Positions 1 to 10,223 of a stretch of DNA of 64,000 bases are shown one piece after another. The notes below the pieces were generated by a model. That model was not told where the DNA came from. It did not search any database and worked only from the letters and a program-made list of their open reading frames with translations. The position numbers and the translations under genes are program-made. The DNA is from Providencia alcalifaciens (lineage in GTDB: Bacteria; Pseudomonadota; Gammaproteobacteria; Enterobacterales; Enterobacteriaceae), in assembly GCF_020271745.1 (NCBI RefSeq), contig NZ_CP084296.1, positions 3,968,001 through 4,032,000 of the forward strand, in the 5' to 3' direction. Each line of letters starts with the position of its first letter. Positions within the stretch are counted from its first letter, which is position 1.

Positions 1-589
1 TACGGCGACCAAGTACTAAAGGGCGAATACCGTGCGGATCACGGAATGCCAACATCCCGTGGCCAATAATCAGTGCCACACAAGCATAGGCGCCACGGAT
101 TTTTTTGTGCATTGATGCCACAGCACTAAAAATGTTATCGGGTTCGAGAGGAAAGTGGTCAAACTTATCTAATTCGTATGCTAATACGTTTAGAAGAATT
201 TCGGAGTCTGACGTGGTATTCACATGGCGGCGTGCTGTTTCAAATAAACTCCGAGCGAGTTCGTGAGCATTTGTCAGATTACCATTATGTGCAAGGGTGA
301 TACCAAAAGGAGAGTTAACGTAAAAAGGCTGGGCTTCGGATGCGCTGGAGCTACCCGCGGTTGGGTAACGCACATGTCCAATACCCATTGAGCCTTGAAG
401 GCGCAGCATATGGCGCGTTTCAAAGACATCTTTTACTAAACCATTTGCTTTACGCAAACGAATATTGTTTTTACCATCAATAGTCGCAATACCCGCTGCA
501 TCTTGCCCACGGTGCTGTAGCACCGTCAACGCATCATAAATTGATTGGTTTACCGGTGAAACACCGGCGATACCGACAATACCGCACAT
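1..589 (-). CDS. purF: Amidophosphoribosyltransferase (partial, N-terminal part)
   Basis: First committed step of purine synthesis: glutamine plus PRPP gives phosphoribosylamine. Only the N-terminal ~196 residues are present; the gene runs off the left edge. The protein starts MCGIVGIAG, so after removal of Met1 the catalytic Cys2 of the Ntn glutaminase domain is exposed. [13 protein letters not shown], the HVRYPTAG loop and the AHNGNL segment are all present, as in class II glutamine amidotransferases. It lies 14 bases downstream of cvpA on the same strand, the usual enteric cvpA-purF operon, and should be controlled by the PurR box before cvpA. Confidence 0.97.
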   Translation of the reverse strand, partial: MCGIVGIAGVSPVNQSIYDALTVLQHRGQDAAGIATIDGKNNIRLRKANGLVKDVFETRHMLRLQGSMGIGHVRYPTAGSSSASEAQPFYVNSPFGITLAHNGNLTNAHELARSLFETARRHVNTTSDSEILLNVLAYELDKFDHFPLEPDNIFSAVASMHKKIRGAYACVALIIGHGMLAFRDPHGIRPLVLGRR

Positions 590-603
590 TTAGTCTTTCC
601 TCA

Positions 604-1107
604 TCAGCCAGACGGAGAGATATTCTCCGGTAGGAAACTTGACGCATTTTGCAGGTAGTCAAAGAACCACCTAATAATATGACTGAACTGGGGAATAAGC
701 TGTGAACGATGCCAATCCTCACTTTGAGGAAGCGGTGTAAATGTATCGAGAAAAAACAACAGCGCCGATACAATTAATACCCCACGCAACGCACCGAAGC
801 AGATCCCCAGTACACGATCTGTACCCGATAATCCGGTTTTTTGTACTAATGAGCTAATCACATAGTTCACCACTGCACCGACAATCAATGTCGCGATAAA
901 CAGTGCTGCAATCGCAATACCATTACGAACCAAAACATCCTCAAAGTTCGTAAAGTAACTCGCTAAGTAAGGATAAAACGTACTTGCTACGAAGAACGCA
1001 CAACCCCAAGTGATTAACGATAATGCCTCACGTACAAATCCACGGATCAGGCTTACCAGTGCCGAGAAGCCAATAATGGCGATAATTGTGTAATCAATCC
1101 AGACCAT
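604..1107 (-). CDS. cvpA: Colicin V production protein CvpA
   Basis: Inner-membrane protein of 167 residues (E. coli homologue about 162). Four hydrophobic segments are visible, at about residues 5-22, 30-50, 63-85 and 100-120, and an [16 protein letters not shown] segment follows the first helix as in the family. Knockouts in E. coli affect colicin V export and tolerance of bile or envelope stress, but the biochemical role is not settled. It directly precedes purF and shares its transcript. A PurR operator lies 54 bases upstream of the start codon. Confidence 0.95.
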   Translation of the reverse strand: MVWIDYTIIAIIGFSALVSLIRGFVREALSLITWGCAFFVASTFYPYLASYFTNFEDVLVRNGIAIAALFIATLIVGAVVNYVISSLVQKTGLSGTDRVLGICFGALRGVLIVSALLFFLDTFTPLPQSEDWHRSQLIPQFSHIIRWFFDYLQNASSFLPENISPSG

Positions 1108-1160
1108 ATTTCATTCCAAAATTCGCATTCACGTCAGCGGCGAATGCATTCTAACAGAAA

Positions 1161-1176
1161 ACGAAAACGTTTGCGT
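1161..1176 (-). promoter_or_regulatory. PurR operator upstream of cvpA-purF
   Basis: The 16-base palindrome ACGAAAACGTTTGCGT matches the PurR consensus ACGCAAACGTTTNCGT at all but one fixed base. It lies 54 bases upstream of cvpA, where E. coli also has a PurR site. Purine repression of cvpA-purF is therefore expected. Confidence 0.88.
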
Positions 1177-1284
1177 AACCATTTTTCATTGAATTTAAAA
1201 AAATCAGCGGCGAAAAGAAAAAATCATAATCGCCGCAGTAAGTTACTAAATACCCTTATTTTTTAGGGATAATTGAATGTCAAT

Positions 1285-2007
1285 TTAAGGCTTAAAGGCT
1301 TGAATTATCCCTTTTGTACCGGTAATTGCGTTCAGTTCAGGTAAAGCAGATTCAAGCTTCTGCCTTGATGCTTCTGGTCCCACATAAATACGGGTTAATT
1401 TGTTATTCACCGGTTGCGCTGGCACCGTATAAACCTGATACCCGGACAATCTTAGCTTCGCCACAATTTCTTCAACCTTGCTGGCATTATTGAGGGCAAT
1501 CACTTGCACCACATAGGCTTTACCTTGAGGTTCTTGTTTCGGTTCTGGCTTCGGTTCTGGTTTAGGTTCTGGTTTAGGTTCCACTTTAGGCTTAGGCTCA
1601 GGTTTTGGCTCTGGCTTAGGTTCCGGCTTCGGTTCTACTCGTGGTTTTTCTGGAGTGACATTAGCAGGAATGGCGCCTCCATTTTGATTCACCACATTTT
1701 GACCAGTATTACTTTGATTTGCACTGTTTGCGGTTACAGGAGGCAGCTCACTTTGCTTTTGCTCAGTAATCGCTTCCGATAACATCGCTTCAGAAGTTCC
1801 TTCCGAAGACGCGGTCGATGCACTGTGTGTAATCGGCGCAATTGACTCAATATCTTCTTCATCACCCGGTTTGGGAATAATCGGAATGGCTGCAAATTCA
1901 TTCTCATTGTATTTCTTATCGCCATCCAGCAATGCAGGCAATACGATGACCCCCGCAGCGACTAAAACAATGGCGCCAGCAAGACGATTCTGGAATTTAC
2001 TAGCCAC
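1285..2007 (-). CDS. dedD: Cell-division SPOR-domain protein DedD
   Basis: Septal-ring protein of 240 residues. There is one N-terminal transmembrane anchor (about residues 8-26, in LAGAIVLVAAGVIVLPALL), a long low-complexity periplasmic linker and a C-terminal SPOR domain (about residues 165-240, with AYVVQVIALNN). SPOR domains bind denuded septal peptidoglycan. The linker contains about eight KPEP-type repeats at residues ~125-165, longer than in E. coli DedD (220 residues). I chose the GTG start at 2007: it gives MASKFQNRLAG, matching the family, and has AAGGA 9 bases upstream. Longer in-frame extensions would run into folC. It follows folC by 5 bases. Confidence 0.93.
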   Translation of the reverse strand: MASKFQNRLAGAIVLVAAGVIVLPALLDGDKKYNENEFAAIPIIPKPGDEEDIESIAPITHSASTASSEGTSEAMLSEAITEQKQSELPPVTANSANQSNTGQNVVNQNGGAIPANVTPEKPRVEPKPEPKPEPKPEPKPKVEPKPEPKPEPKPEPKQEPQGKAYVVQVIALNNASKVEEIVAKLRLSGYQVYTVPAQPVNNKLTRIYVGPEASRQKLESALPELNAITGTKGIIQAFKP

Positions 2008-2012
2008 TGGCT

Positions 2013-3299
2013 TTATCCTTCTGTTTTCTCTAATAGCATCATGACGTGAGCCACAGTATGGAATGATCCACACACCACAATAACATCTTGTGGTTGCGCA
2101 TCCGCGCACGCTTGTTGCCAAGCTGCTTCCACGGAATCAAACTCATAGGCACCGTCAACGTGCTGACTAAGCTCAGTCACATCTGCACCACGAAACTCTT
2201 TCAGAGGTGCAAGATACCAGTCAGTTACCTGTTGGGATAAACAGGTTAATGTCCCTTGAATATCTTTATCCCCCAGCATTCCCACCACCGCACGAATTCG
2301 ACGACCTTCTGTAACCGGTAATTGCGCAAGTTTGGAGACTAAATAACCCGCAGCATGAGGGTTATGGGCAACATCCAAAATCATTAACGGGTGTTCGCCA
2401 ATAATTTGAAAACGTCCTGGTAACTGAGCAGTACTTAAACCTTGGTGGATAGCTTGGTCAGTGATTTTCTGCGCTAACTGGGAATCAATCTCCATCAAGC
2501 AGCTGATCACCCCCATCGCGGTGGCTGCATTAGCCAACGGCACATTAGGTAACGGTAAATTAGCCCATGACCGCTGAGAACTTTCCCAAGACCAATGTTG
2601 CCCCTGCTCTTGGTAATGCCAATCCTTGCCACGACGAAACAGTATGGTGCCTATTTTATCGGCATAAGCGCCTATAGAGTCTGGCATATCAGGTTCGCCC
2701 ACCACGCCATAATGACCTTGACGGAAAATACCCGCTTTCTCATGACCAATATGCTCACGGTCAGAACCTAGCCAATCGGTATGATCAAGCGCAATACTGG
2801 TGATTGCCGCGATATCCGCATCCACGACGTTAGTTGCATCAAGGCGACCGCCTAGCCCTACTTCAAGGATCACAATATCTAACTCAGCTTGCTTAAATAA
2901 TTGTAGTGCAGCTAAGGTGCCATATTCAAAGTAGGTTAACGAAATATTTCCACGCTGCGCTTCGATAGTCGCAAATGCTTGGCAGAACTCACTTTCAGTA
3001 AGCTCTTTACCTTGGATTCGGACGCGTTCCGTGTAGCGCACTAAATGTGGCGAACTGTAGACACCCACCTTCAAACCCGCCGCCATCAAAATGGACTCAA
3101 GTGTATGGCAGGTTGTGCCTTTACCATTGGTACCGGTGACAGTGATTACGCGAGGAGCAGGTTGAGTGAGGTGCATTTGACGGGCAGCTTGCCCTACTCG
3201 CTCCAACCCCATGTCAATATTTTGGCTATGCAGGTCGGTGAGATAAGAAAGCCAAGCCTCCAATGGAGACTTGGCTGTAGGAATGATTAGATTACTCAT
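2013..3299 (-). CDS. folC: Bifunctional dihydrofolate/folylpolyglutamate synthase
   Basis: Cytosolic ATP-dependent ligase that adds glutamate to dihydropteroate and folates. It has 428 residues (E. coli 422). The Mur-ligase P-loop TGTNGKGTT lies at residues 55-63. The omega-loop region [14 protein letters not shown], the metal-site region [12 protein letters not shown] and DVAHNPHAA in the C-terminal domain are all present. The ATG at 3299 gives [17 protein letters not shown], aligning with E. coli; an adjacent ATG at 3302 is equally possible. It overlaps the end of accD by 8 bases, suggesting translational coupling. Confidence 0.96.
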   Translation of the reverse strand: MSNLIIPTAKSPLEAWLSYLTDLHSQNIDMGLERVGQAARQMHLTQPAPRVITVTGTNGKGTTCHTLESILMAAGLKVGVYSSPHLVRYTERVRIQGKELTESEFCQAFATIEAQRGNISLTYFEYGTLAALQLFKQAELDIVILEVGLGGRLDATNVVDADIAAITSIALDHTDWLGSDREHIGHEKAGIFRQGHYGVVGEPDMPDSIGAYADKIGTILFRRGKDWHYQEQGQHWSWESSQRSWANLPLPNVPLANAATAMGVISCLMEIDSQLAQKITDQAIHQGLSTAQLPGRFQIIGEHPLMILDVAHNPHAAGYLVSKLAQLPVTEGRRIRAVVGMLGDKDIQGTLTCLSQQVTDWYLAPLKEFRGADVTELSQHVDGAYEFDSVEAAWQQACADAQPQDVIVVCGSFHTVAHVMMLLEKTEG

Positions 3300-4260
3300 C
3301 ATCTTTTTTATGTTTAGAGCCTTTTGCTTTATCTGCATCATCGGCAGCATCAACAAGATCAATTTCCACATCAACCACTTCAACAACCAGCGCTGGCGCG
3401 GTGTTAAGACTTGGACGATTGGTTAACATCGCTAGGATATCAGCCAGACGATCACGCATATCTTGACGACGCACGATCATGTCAATTGCCCCTTTTTCCA
3501 GCAGGAATTCACTGCGCTGGAAACCTTGTGGTAATTTTTCACGAACGGTTTGTTCGATAACACGAGGACCCGCGAAACCAATCAGTGCTTTAGGTTCAGC
3601 AACGTTAATATCACCCAACATCGCTAAACTTGCAGAAACACCCCCCATGGTTGGGTCGGTCAATACAGAAATGTACGGTAAGCCACGTTCTTGCATTTTC
3701 GCCAGTGCAGCACTGGTTTTCGCCATTTGCATCAGAGACAGCAACGCTTCTTGCATACGCGCACCACCACTGGATGAGAAGCAAACTAACGGACAGTTAT
3801 CTTCCAAAGCTTGTTCTACGGCACGGACAAAACGTGCACCCACAACCGATGCCATTGAGCCCCCCATAAAGGAGAATTCAAACGCAGCCGCAACAACAGG
3901 CATCTCTTTGAGCGTACCTTTCATAACGACGATAGCATCTTTTTCACCCGTCTCTTTCTGGGCTGAGCTAATTCTGTCTTTGTATTTTTTAGAGTCGCGG
4001 AATTTGAGCACATCTTTTGGCTCTAATTCACTACCTAATTCCGTTGTTGAGTTTTCATCAAGGAAAGATTCAAGGCGTTGGCGAGCATGAATACGCATAT
4101 GGTGGTCACATTTTGGACACACTTGTAGGTTACGCTCAAGCTCAGCACCGTAGAGGACTTGCCCACAGCTATCACATTTAGTCCAAACACCTTCAGGGAT
4201 GTTTGCTTTATGGGATGGGGTTGAAGTACCTTTTTTTAAAATTTTCTCAATCCAGCTCAT
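3292..4260 (-). CDS. accD: Acetyl-CoA carboxylase carboxyltransferase subunit beta
   Basis: Beta subunit of the carboxyltransferase that moves CO2 from biotin-BCCP to acetyl-CoA, making malonyl-CoA for fatty-acid synthesis; it works as A2D2 with AccA. It has 322 residues. An N-terminal four-Cys zinc ribbon uses C29, C32, C48 and C51. The crotonase-like core includes [21 protein letters not shown] and the glycine-rich [15 protein letters not shown] region. The C-terminal tail is acidic and lysine-rich. The 160-base gap before dedA should hold its promoter. The gene overlaps folC. Confidence 0.97.
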   Translation of the reverse strand: MSWIEKILKKGTSTPSHKANIPEGVWTKCDSCGQVLYGAELERNLQVCPKCDHHMRIHARQRLESFLDENSTTELGSELEPKDVLKFRDSKKYKDRISSAQKETGEKDAIVVMKGTLKEMPVVAAAFEFSFMGGSMASVVGARFVRAVEQALEDNCPLVCFSSSGGARMQEALLSLMQMAKTSAALAKMQERGLPYISVLTDPTMGGVSASLAMLGDINVAEPKALIGFAGPRVIEQTVREKLPQGFQRSEFLLEKGAIDMIVRRQDMRDRLADILAMLTNRPSLNTAPALVVEVVDVEIDLVDAADDADKAKGSKHKKDDE

Positions 4261-4420
4261 TAATGGACCTTTTCGTCTGATTGCACTCTGACAACACTTC
4301 GAATAATACCAGCTACTGAATTTCAGGGATGGTTATATAAGAAGCATCTATCAGTATGTTATTTTTTGCCATTAAACCACAATGATATCTCACTGTAGAT
4401 AAAAACTTTTTTCAAACCGA

Positions 4421-5128
4421 TTATTGGTTATCGTTTTTTTGCGTCGCCGCACTATTTTCTTTTGCCACTGCATTTTTTCCTTTTACAGCAGCTCGACGGT
4501 GGCGAATAATTTCAATGACACCCGGCAGAATCGAAATAAAGATAATCGCGACTATCAGTAATTTCAAATTCTTTTGTACTATTGGTAAATCACCAAATAA
4601 ATACCCTGCATAGGTAAAGAGTAGTACCCATAATAGCGCACCTGCCACATTATAAAAGGCAAAATGGCGGTAAGACATTTTACCCATACCCGCAACGAAA
4701 GGTGCAAAAGTTCTCACGATAGGTACAAAACGCGCCAAAATAATCGCTTTTCCACCGTGTTTTTCATAAAACTCATGGGTTTTATCTAAATAGCTACGGC
4801 GGAAAATTTTTGAGTTCGGGTTCTTAAATAGCTTTTCACCAAAGATCCGCCCAATGGTGTAGTTCACTGCATCACCAATAATTGCCGCAATAATCATCAA
4901 TAACACCATGAGGTGTACGTTCAAATCATTACTTGGTAATGCCGCTAACGCACCCGCGACAAATAATAATGAATCCCCAGGAAGGAAAGGCGTCACCACC
5001 AGCCCCGTCTCACAGAATAGGATCAGGAATAAAATACCGTAGACCCAAACACCATACTGGGCGACCAATTCCGCAAGATGCACATCAATATGTAAAATAA
5101 AATCAATAATAAAACTGATAAACTCCAT
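4421..5128 (-). CDS. dedA: DedA-family inner-membrane protein
   Basis: DedA/SNARE-associated (VTT-domain) membrane protein of 235 residues. Family members work in envelope homeostasis, and some have been identified as undecaprenyl-phosphate flippases. Visible family features are the re-entrant-loop motif [23 protein letters not shown], the FxRFxP-type motif [20 protein letters not shown] and several hydrophobic helices. The C-terminal tail is charged. The start at 5128 is chosen because GAGGAACACC immediately precedes it; an upstream ATG at 5140 overlaps this ribosome-binding site. It follows truA by 35 bases in the same direction. Confidence 0.93.
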   Translation of the reverse strand: MEFISFIIDFILHIDVHLAELVAQYGVWVYGILFLILFCETGLVVTPFLPGDSLLFVAGALAALPSNDLNVHLMVLLMIIAAIIGDAVNYTIGRIFGEKLFKNPNSKIFRRSYLDKTHEFYEKHGGKAIILARFVPIVRTFAPFVAGMGKMSYRHFAFYNVAGALLWVLLFTYAGYLFGDLPIVQKNLKLLIVAIIFISILPGVIEIIRHRRAAVKGKNAVAKENSAATQKNDNQ

Positions 5129-5163
5129 GGTGTTCCTCATGTGGAGATTTATATTAACGATCT

Positions 5164-5979
5164 TTACAGCAGCTCATCCGCGAGAAATAGAGGCCCCATC
5201 ACATTCTGTGGTAGGTCAAATTTTTCAGGATAATCCACGCTCACTAAATACAATCCTTCCGCTTTGGCTGTCGCCGCCGCTTTCGTTCTATCTTTTAATT
5301 CTAGAAGATACGCCATCCAATCAATTTCTTGATTACCACAACCTATCTCCAACAAACTGCCAACAATGTTTCTCACCATATGGTGTACAAACGCATTGGC
5401 TTTAATATCAACAACCACATAGTTTCCGTGACGCGTTACATTAACATGCATCACATTACGCCAAGGGCTTTTTGACTGGCACTGCACCGCTCGGAATGAG
5501 GTAAAATCACGCTCACCCAGCAATGCTTGTGCCGCTTGGTGCATACGCTTTTCATCAAGCGGAAAATGAAAGTGCGTGACACCATTCGATAAAATTGCAG
5601 GTCGATAACGGTGATTAAAAATCACATAACGATATCGACGTGCGGTTGCACTAAAACGCGCATGAAACTCATCATCCACAGGTTTACACCAGCGAACCGC
5701 AATATCGTCAGGAAGATGGGTATTCGCCCCCATCGTCCATGCAGCCTCTTTACGATTAACTGAAGTTTCAAAATGTACCACCTGCCCAGTCGCATGAACA
5801 CCTGCATCCGTACGTCCTGCACAATTGACGGTGATTGGCTCCGCGGCAATTTTAGACAGGGCAGCCTCAAGGCAGCCCTGTACACTTTTTACTTCTTGCT
5901 GGCGTTGCCAACCATAATAACGACTACCGTTATACTCAATTCCGAGGGCAATGCGATGCAACTTTGAGGACTCCGACAT
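5164..5979 (-). CDS. truA: tRNA pseudouridine(38-40) synthase TruA
   Basis: Converts uridines 38-40 in the anticodon arm of many tRNAs to pseudouridine. It has 271 residues. The catalytic motif [15 protein letters not shown] contains the nucleophile Asp58. The second half carries the family segments [18 protein letters not shown] and [15 protein letters not shown]. The start codon overlaps the usg stop codon by one base (TAATG), so translation is probably coupled. Order usg-truA-dedA is the same as in E. coli. Confidence 0.97.
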   Translation of the reverse strand: MSESSKLHRIALGIEYNGSRYYGWQRQQEVKSVQGCLEAALSKIAAEPITVNCAGRTDAGVHATGQVVHFETSVNRKEAAWTMGANTHLPDDIAVRWCKPVDDEFHARFSATARRYRYVIFNHRYRPAILSNGVTHFHFPLDEKRMHQAAQALLGERDFTSFRAVQCQSKSPWRNVMHVNVTRHGNYVVVDIKANAFVHHMVRNIVGSLLEIGCGNQEIDWMAYLLELKDRTKAAATAKAEGLYLVSVDYPEKFDLPQNVMGPLFLADELL

Positions 5980-6989
5980 TAGTAATACAGCTCCTGAGCC
6001 AGTTTTTCTGCTGTCTCAACCGCCATTAGCGCACCGCCAAAACGAACGTTATCCGCTACTGACCAGAACTGTAAAATCTCCGGTATACCATAATCGTTAC
6101 GAATACAGCCGATACTTAAGAAGTCATTACCTGATGCGTCAGTCACTTGAGTTGGATAATCGCCCTCTTCTGAGACCTGTATATCATCAAAACGTTCAAA
6201 TTCTTCGCGAGCTTCTTCCGCGCTAACTGGGCGTAATGTTTCTAAGTGCACCACTTGCGCATTACCATAAAATACAGGTGACTGAATAAAGCTTACGGAG
6301 ACTGGCAAACCTTCATCTTGCAGCACTTTACGCACTTGCTCCACTAAACGGCGCTCTTGCACAACACTGCCTTCACCATCAGATAATAATGGCAGCATGT
6401 TAAAGGCTAATTGCTTAGTAAAACGCCCTTCTTCCGCAGGGATACCATTTAGTAAACGCGCGCTTTGACCTGCTAATTCATCAACAGCGGCTTTACCGTA
6501 TGCTGACATCGACAGCATATTAGTAAGTGTAATGCGACCTAATCCAGCCGCATCCACTAACGGTTTGATGGAAGTTAATAGCTGGCTAACATAACTGTCT
6601 GCCACCGAAATAATATTGCGATTACGGTAATCCGCTAATACTTGCGGGTTAACGCCCGGTACCACTAACGGTACGTCGGGGTCTAACGCAAAAACACCGC
6701 TGTTATCAATCACAATGCAGCCTTCTTGCGCCGCTAATTCTGCATACTGTGCCGCGGCTTCTTCGCCTGCTGCAAAAAAGGCAATTTGCGCCTGCGACCA
6801 ATCAAAGTCTGCGGCTTCTTGCACTTGATAGCTTTTACCGTTGAAACGAATGCTCTCCCCAGCACTGCGCTCACTGGCCAGTAAATAAAGCTCACCAACG
6901 GGAAACTCTCTTTCTTGAAGCAGGGAAAGAATACCTTCACCCACTGCGCCTGTTGCCCCGAGTAATGCAATATTCCAACCTTCTGTCAT
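5979..6989 (-). CDS. usg: USG-1 protein, aspartate-semialdehyde dehydrogenase-like
   Basis: Member of the aspartate-semialdehyde dehydrogenase superfamily, 336 residues. The N-terminal nucleotide-binding segment is [17 protein letters not shown] (residues 8-24) and the dimerisation domain follows, with QLAFNMLP and [12 protein letters not shown]. The catalytic Cys of true Asd enzymes is missing: the stretch [20 protein letters not shown] has no Cys, as in E. coli Usg. It is therefore unlikely to be an active Asd. Its function is unknown. It is conserved between pdxB and truA. A terminator-like hairpin separates it from pdxB, so it may have its own promoter. Confidence 0.93.
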   Translation of the reverse strand: MTEGWNIALLGATGAVGEGILSLLQEREFPVGELYLLASERSAGESIRFNGKSYQVQEAADFDWSQAQIAFFAAGEEAAAQYAELAAQEGCIVIDNSGVFALDPDVPLVVPGVNPQVLADYRNRNIISVADSYVSQLLTSIKPLVDAAGLGRITLTNMLSMSAYGKAAVDELAGQSARLLNGIPAEEGRFTKQLAFNMLPLLSDGEGSVVQERRLVEQVRKVLQDEGLPVSVSFIQSPVFYGNAQVVHLETLRPVSAEEAREEFERFDDIQVSEEGDYPTQVTDASGNDFLSIGCIRNDYGIPEILQFWSVADNVRFGGALMAVETAEKLAQELYY

Positions 6990-7001
6990 GGTTTTTCCTC
7001 T

Positions 7002-7048
7002 AAAAAAATCAAAGTGAAACGAGCTGTGATTAGCCGCTCATTTCACTT
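7002..7048 (-). terminator. Rho-independent terminator after pdxB
   Basis: On the minus strand the 13-base arm AAGTGAAATGAGC pairs, with one mismatch or wobble, with GCTCGTTTCACTT across an 11-base loop. It is followed by TTTGATTTTTTT. It lies directly after the pdxB stop codon and before usg. Confidence 0.8.
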
Positions 7049-7062
7049 AAAAGAATCTGTTA

Positions 7063-8187
7063 TTAAATTTTTACGTTAAAGCCTAATTCTCTCAGTAACT
7101 GAGCTGTCTCTAGGTTATCGCATTGAACTGTTAACGATGACCATTCACGGCGTTCTTGGTAATGTTTACGTAATTTATCGAACTCACCGGGAATGCCAGC
7201 CACTGCGCGCAGCGATGCATCATCACGGCGCACATCATACACGAGATGCACTAATCTTTTGAGCTGGCTTTGCGTTAATTTACCATTGATATTAATGCGG
7301 TCGATATCGGGTTTCGGTAACAGCGCTGCCAGTGACACATTCACAGGCTTACCTAAGAATTCGCAATAAGCTTCAAAGACTTGGGTTGTTCCTCGCGCTT
7401 TTCCTTCTAAAGTATAGCCTGCAATATGCGGCGTACTGATATCTACATACGCCAGCAACTCTGTATCCAGATCAGGCTCAGGCTCCCACACATCCAATAC
7501 CACACTCAGCGGCTTGCCTTGTTCAAGCAACTGTAATAACGCTTGGTTATCCACCACTTCACCACGGCTCGCATTAACCAAAATGGTGCCATCGCGTAAA
7601 TTTGCGAGTCGAGACTCATCCATTAAGTGGAAAGTAGAATATTCACCCTCCATGTTGAGCGGCGTATGGAAAGTTAAAATATCAGCCTGATCTAGTAGCG
7701 AATCGAATGAAACAAAAACTTCTTGGTCGCCTTTATCTGCTCGAGGAGGGTCACATAATACGGTATTAACGCCCCACGCTTGCAGACGCTTATACAAGCG
7801 CCCTCCCACATTCCCGACACCTACTATCCCAACGGTTTTATCGCGCAAATCAAAGTTATCGCGTTCCGCCAGCATCAGTAATGCAGAAAAAACATACTCA
7901 ACGACGGCAATGGCATTGCACCCCGGCGCTGAAGAGAATCCAATATTGGCTTCGGCAAGCCACTGGGTATCTACGTGGTCAAACCCTGCTGTTGCCGTGC
8001 CGACGAATTTTACTGGCGTATTGCTCAGTAATGATTTATTCACTTTGGTAATTGACCGCACCATCAATGCATCTGCATCAGTCAGTTCCTGTTCTGGCAC
8101 TGGGCGCCCTGGTACTGCTTTAACTTCACCTAGCTCACTAAATAGTGTTTGAGCATATGGCATGTTTTCATCAACCAAAATTTTCAC
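7063..8187 (-). CDS. pdxB: Erythronate-4-phosphate dehydrogenase
   Basis: Second step of the DXP-dependent pyridoxal-phosphate pathway: 4-phosphoerythronate is oxidised to 2-oxo-3-hydroxy-4-phosphobutanoate. It has 374 residues. The D-2-hydroxyacid dehydrogenase fold is evident. The Rossmann motif is [12 protein letters not shown], the catalytic Arg is in NASRGEVVD, the Glu in [11 protein letters not shown] and the His in [11 protein letters not shown]-terminal PdxB dimerisation domain includes [25 protein letters not shown] terminator follows the gene. Confidence 0.97.
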   Translation of the reverse strand: MKILVDENMPYAQTLFSELGEVKAVPGRPVPEQELTDADALMVRSITKVNKSLLSNTPVKFVGTATAGFDHVDTQWLAEANIGFSSAPGCNAIAVVEYVFSALLMLAERDNFDLRDKTVGIVGVGNVGGRLYKRLQAWGVNTVLCDPPRADKGDQEVFVSFDSLLDQADILTFHTPLNMEGEYSTFHLMDESRLANLRDGTILVNASRGEVVDNQALLQLLEQGKPLSVVLDVWEPEPDLDTELLAYVDISTPHIAGYTLEGKARGTTQVFEAYCEFLGKPVNVSLAALLPKPDIDRININGKLTQSQLKRLVHLVYDVRRDDASLRAVAGIPGEFDKLRKHYQERREWSSLTVQCDNLETAQLLRELGFNVKI

Positions 8188-8452
8188 GGAATTCGTCCCA
8201 ATAGAATGTATGTCATGCCCGATTTGGCTGTCACACTATACTCCAAATCGTCGATGTGCTGAATTATTTACATGACATGCTTTTGGTTGAAATTGATAGG
8301 TTATTTGGCGACATTTAATTTTTCTTTTTATTAAACAAACTTACAGATGAGTCTGACTACCTAATCCCAAAGATTTCATGTTTAATCAGCAAAACCATAT
8401 TAAAAATTATTCACTTTTCAGGAAGACATTTATTTTGAAAGGCATATTGATT

Positions 8453-9316
8453 GTGAAAAAAGTATTACTGTCGCTCCCCCTAATGTGCTCGTTTTATGCC
8501 TATGCTGGCGAGCAAAACTGCTCGGCAGACACCATCGCTATCAACAACTTTAATAATTTCGTCTTTGCCCAAGAGCGCCCATTTAACGACTCGTTAAAAG
8601 AGATGAATGCGCGTACCACCAGCCAAGATGATTACATCAACAACACGGTTCAGACGAAATTTGATAATTGTGGAGCCTTAATAGAATTAACAGGCCATGA
8701 AGTCGTCAGATTCAGCATTCACGACACCGTCACGGTCAAATCTATTGACATGATTATGAAAAAAAATGGTCGCGGCTGGGAGTACAAAGTCGCATTTAGG
8801 TTGTCTGTTATTAATCAAGATAATGTTGAAAATACCCTCTTGCAGCAAAAAACAACTGGGAAGTATCTCACTGACCCTAATGGGAAAATAATCGAAGCCA
8901 AAGATTCTTCTTATACGACGAATCTCGACAAATCGCGCATATTAACAAGAGCAGACACGCGCTTTTTAACTGACGATAATGGACGACTCTCTGAATCCAA
9001 TCGTGTCAGTACACAAGAAAATGATAGTGTGAAAACAACCTACCACTATGATATGAGAAATCGTTTAATACGTACGCAGTCTGACTCGACCGTCGAAGAA
9101 TTTACCTATGGTGATGATGACAGAGAGTTAAGTAACAAAACCATTAAAGAATTTTTTACCACCGAAACCACCGTGACGACCTCTAAAAGCTGGAATAAGT
9201 TCGGAAGATGCACTGAGGCAGAACAAACTATAACCACGTTAATTAAAGATGAGCACGGAGGGAAAGATAGCGTGTACAACTACCACGCTAATATCAAATA
9301 CGATTATGTATATTGA
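8453..9316 (+). CDS. Secreted protein of unknown function
   Basis: Not recognised. The GTG start at 8453 is chosen because it places a textbook Sec signal peptide at the N terminus (KKVLLSLPLMCSFYAYAG, cleavage likely near residue 20); an in-frame ATG at 8378 would bury the signal behind 25 polar residues. The mature protein (~265 residues) has two Cys near its start (QNC, DNCG), is rich in Thr, Asp and Asn, and ends in motifs resembling YD/Rhs-type strands (TYHYDMRNRLIRT, EEFTYGDDDREL). It stands alone between pdxB and an AraC-type regulator, in a part of the chromosome that differs from E. coli. Confidence 0.7.
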   Translation: MKKVLLSLPLMCSFYAYAGEQNCSADTIAINNFNNFVFAQERPFNDSLKEMNARTTSQDDYINNTVQTKFDNCGALIELTGHEVVRFSIHDTVTVKSIDMIMKKNGRGWEYKVAFRLSVINQDNVENTLLQQKTTGKYLTDPNGKIIEAKDSSYTTNLDKSRILTRADTRFLTDDNGRLSESNRVSTQENDSVKTTYHYDMRNRLIRTQSDSTVEEFTYGDDDRELSNKTIKEFFTTETTVTTSKSWNKFGRCTEAEQTITTLIKDEHGGKDSVYNYHANIKYDYVY

Positions 9317-9327
9317 TTTTGTCGCTG

Positions 9328-10125
9328 CTATGGGATCAGCTCTTTCATCCGAAATCGCTCAGGAGTGACCCCTGAAATTTGCTGGAACATCGCAATAAAT
9401 GCGGATGCCGAGCTGTATCCAACATCCAAGGCAACTTCGTGGACACTTTTACCTTTGTCTAGTCCAGCAACTGCATGTAAGTAACGCAGTCTCTGGCGCC
9501 ACTCACTGAATGACATGCCCAACTCTTGTTGGCAACGGCGAGATAACGTTCGCTCCGAGGTATAAGCCCGCTTTGCCCACTGGGCGAGCGTTGTATTATC
9601 CGCAGGATCTTGCTGTAGTTCCGCTAAAATTGGCGCTAACAATTTATCTTTGCTGGTGGGTAAATAGGTATCTTGGCTCGGCGAAATAGCAAACTGGTCA
9701 ATCAATACCTCCCCCAAACGAATATCCTGTTCGGTTTCGGGCTGAACAATTCCCCGTTGGTACATATCCGTCATGATGGTGTGGAAAATGGGGCTTAATC
9801 TCACAACACATGCTTTACTGGCAAGTCGCGGCGTATAGGTTTGGGCAAAATCAATAATACGAAATTTAACACTCTGCTTATTAAAACTCGCATGTTGGGT
9901 ATTGGCAGGGATCCAGATGCAAAACTCTGGTGGTGCCATATAATGCTTGCCTTCCACTTCCATTTCCATAATCCCGCAGACCACATACAGCAATTGACCA
10001 AATGTATGGGAGTGGGATTTGTATTCAGTTTGTTGGTTGACCTGCTCATGGCGCAAGGCAATAAATTCAGGTTCAATAATATTGCATTCGTTAATTTGTA
10101 GAACATCACTTTTTAAATTATTCAT
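9328..10125 (-). CDS. AraC-family transcriptional regulator with cupin sensor domain
   Basis: 265 residues. The N-terminal cupin domain (about 1-110) contains HSHTFGQLLYVVCG and the WIPANTQHAS motif. A C-terminal double helix-turn-helix (about 165-262) includes TSERTLSRRCQQELGMSFSEWRQR and the family signature VALDVGYSSASAFIAMFQQISGVTPERFR. It is transcribed divergently from the DMT transporter at 10224, which is its most likely target. Three TGTCTGAA-like elements lie in the shared 98-base spacer. The inducer is unknown. Confidence 0.9.
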   Translation of the reverse strand: MNNLKSDVLQINECNIIEPEFIALRHEQVNQQTEYKSHSHTFGQLLYVVCGIMEMEVEGKHYMAPPEFCIWIPANTQHASFNKQSVKFRIIDFAQTYTPRLASKACVVRLSPIFHTIMTDMYQRGIVQPETEQDIRLGEVLIDQFAISPSQDTYLPTSKDKLLAPILAELQQDPADNTTLAQWAKRAYTSERTLSRRCQQELGMSFSEWRQRLRYLHAVAGLDKGKSVHEVALDVGYSSASAFIAMFQQISGVTPERFRMKELIP

Positions 10126-10129
10126 AGGC

Positions 10130-10184
10130 TGTCTGAAAAGCGTTATCGATTGTCTGAATATCAGTATATATAATATTTCGGACA
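10130..10184. promoter_or_regulatory. Repeated TGTCYGAA elements between araC-type gene and transporter
   Basis: TGTCTGAA occurs at 10130-10137 and 10151-10158, exactly 21 bases apart. An inverted near-copy, TTCGGACA, lies at 10177-10184. Direct half-sites spaced by two helical turns are typical of AraC-family operators. A TATACT -10-like hexamer for the transporter lies at 10189-10194. Binding is inferred. Confidence 0.5.
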
Positions 10185-10223
10185 GATGTATACTCCTGTG
10201 ACTGATTAGGGAGAACGTTGTTA

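Noticed and set aside
1530-1640. Short repeated GGTTCTGGCTTC-like units that might suggest a CRISPR array
   Set aside because: The units are 12-18 bases without spacers and encode the Lys-Pro-Glu-Pro linker of DedD in frame.
1504-1782. Plus-strand reading frame rich in Phe, Arg and Leu opposite dedD
   Set aside because: It is the antisense of the KPEP repeat of DedD; its composition is a by-product of that repeat and there is no ribosome-binding site.
3479-4090. 203-residue plus-strand frame opposite accD
   Set aside because: Shadow of a well-supported essential gene, without ribosome-binding site or recognisable protein.
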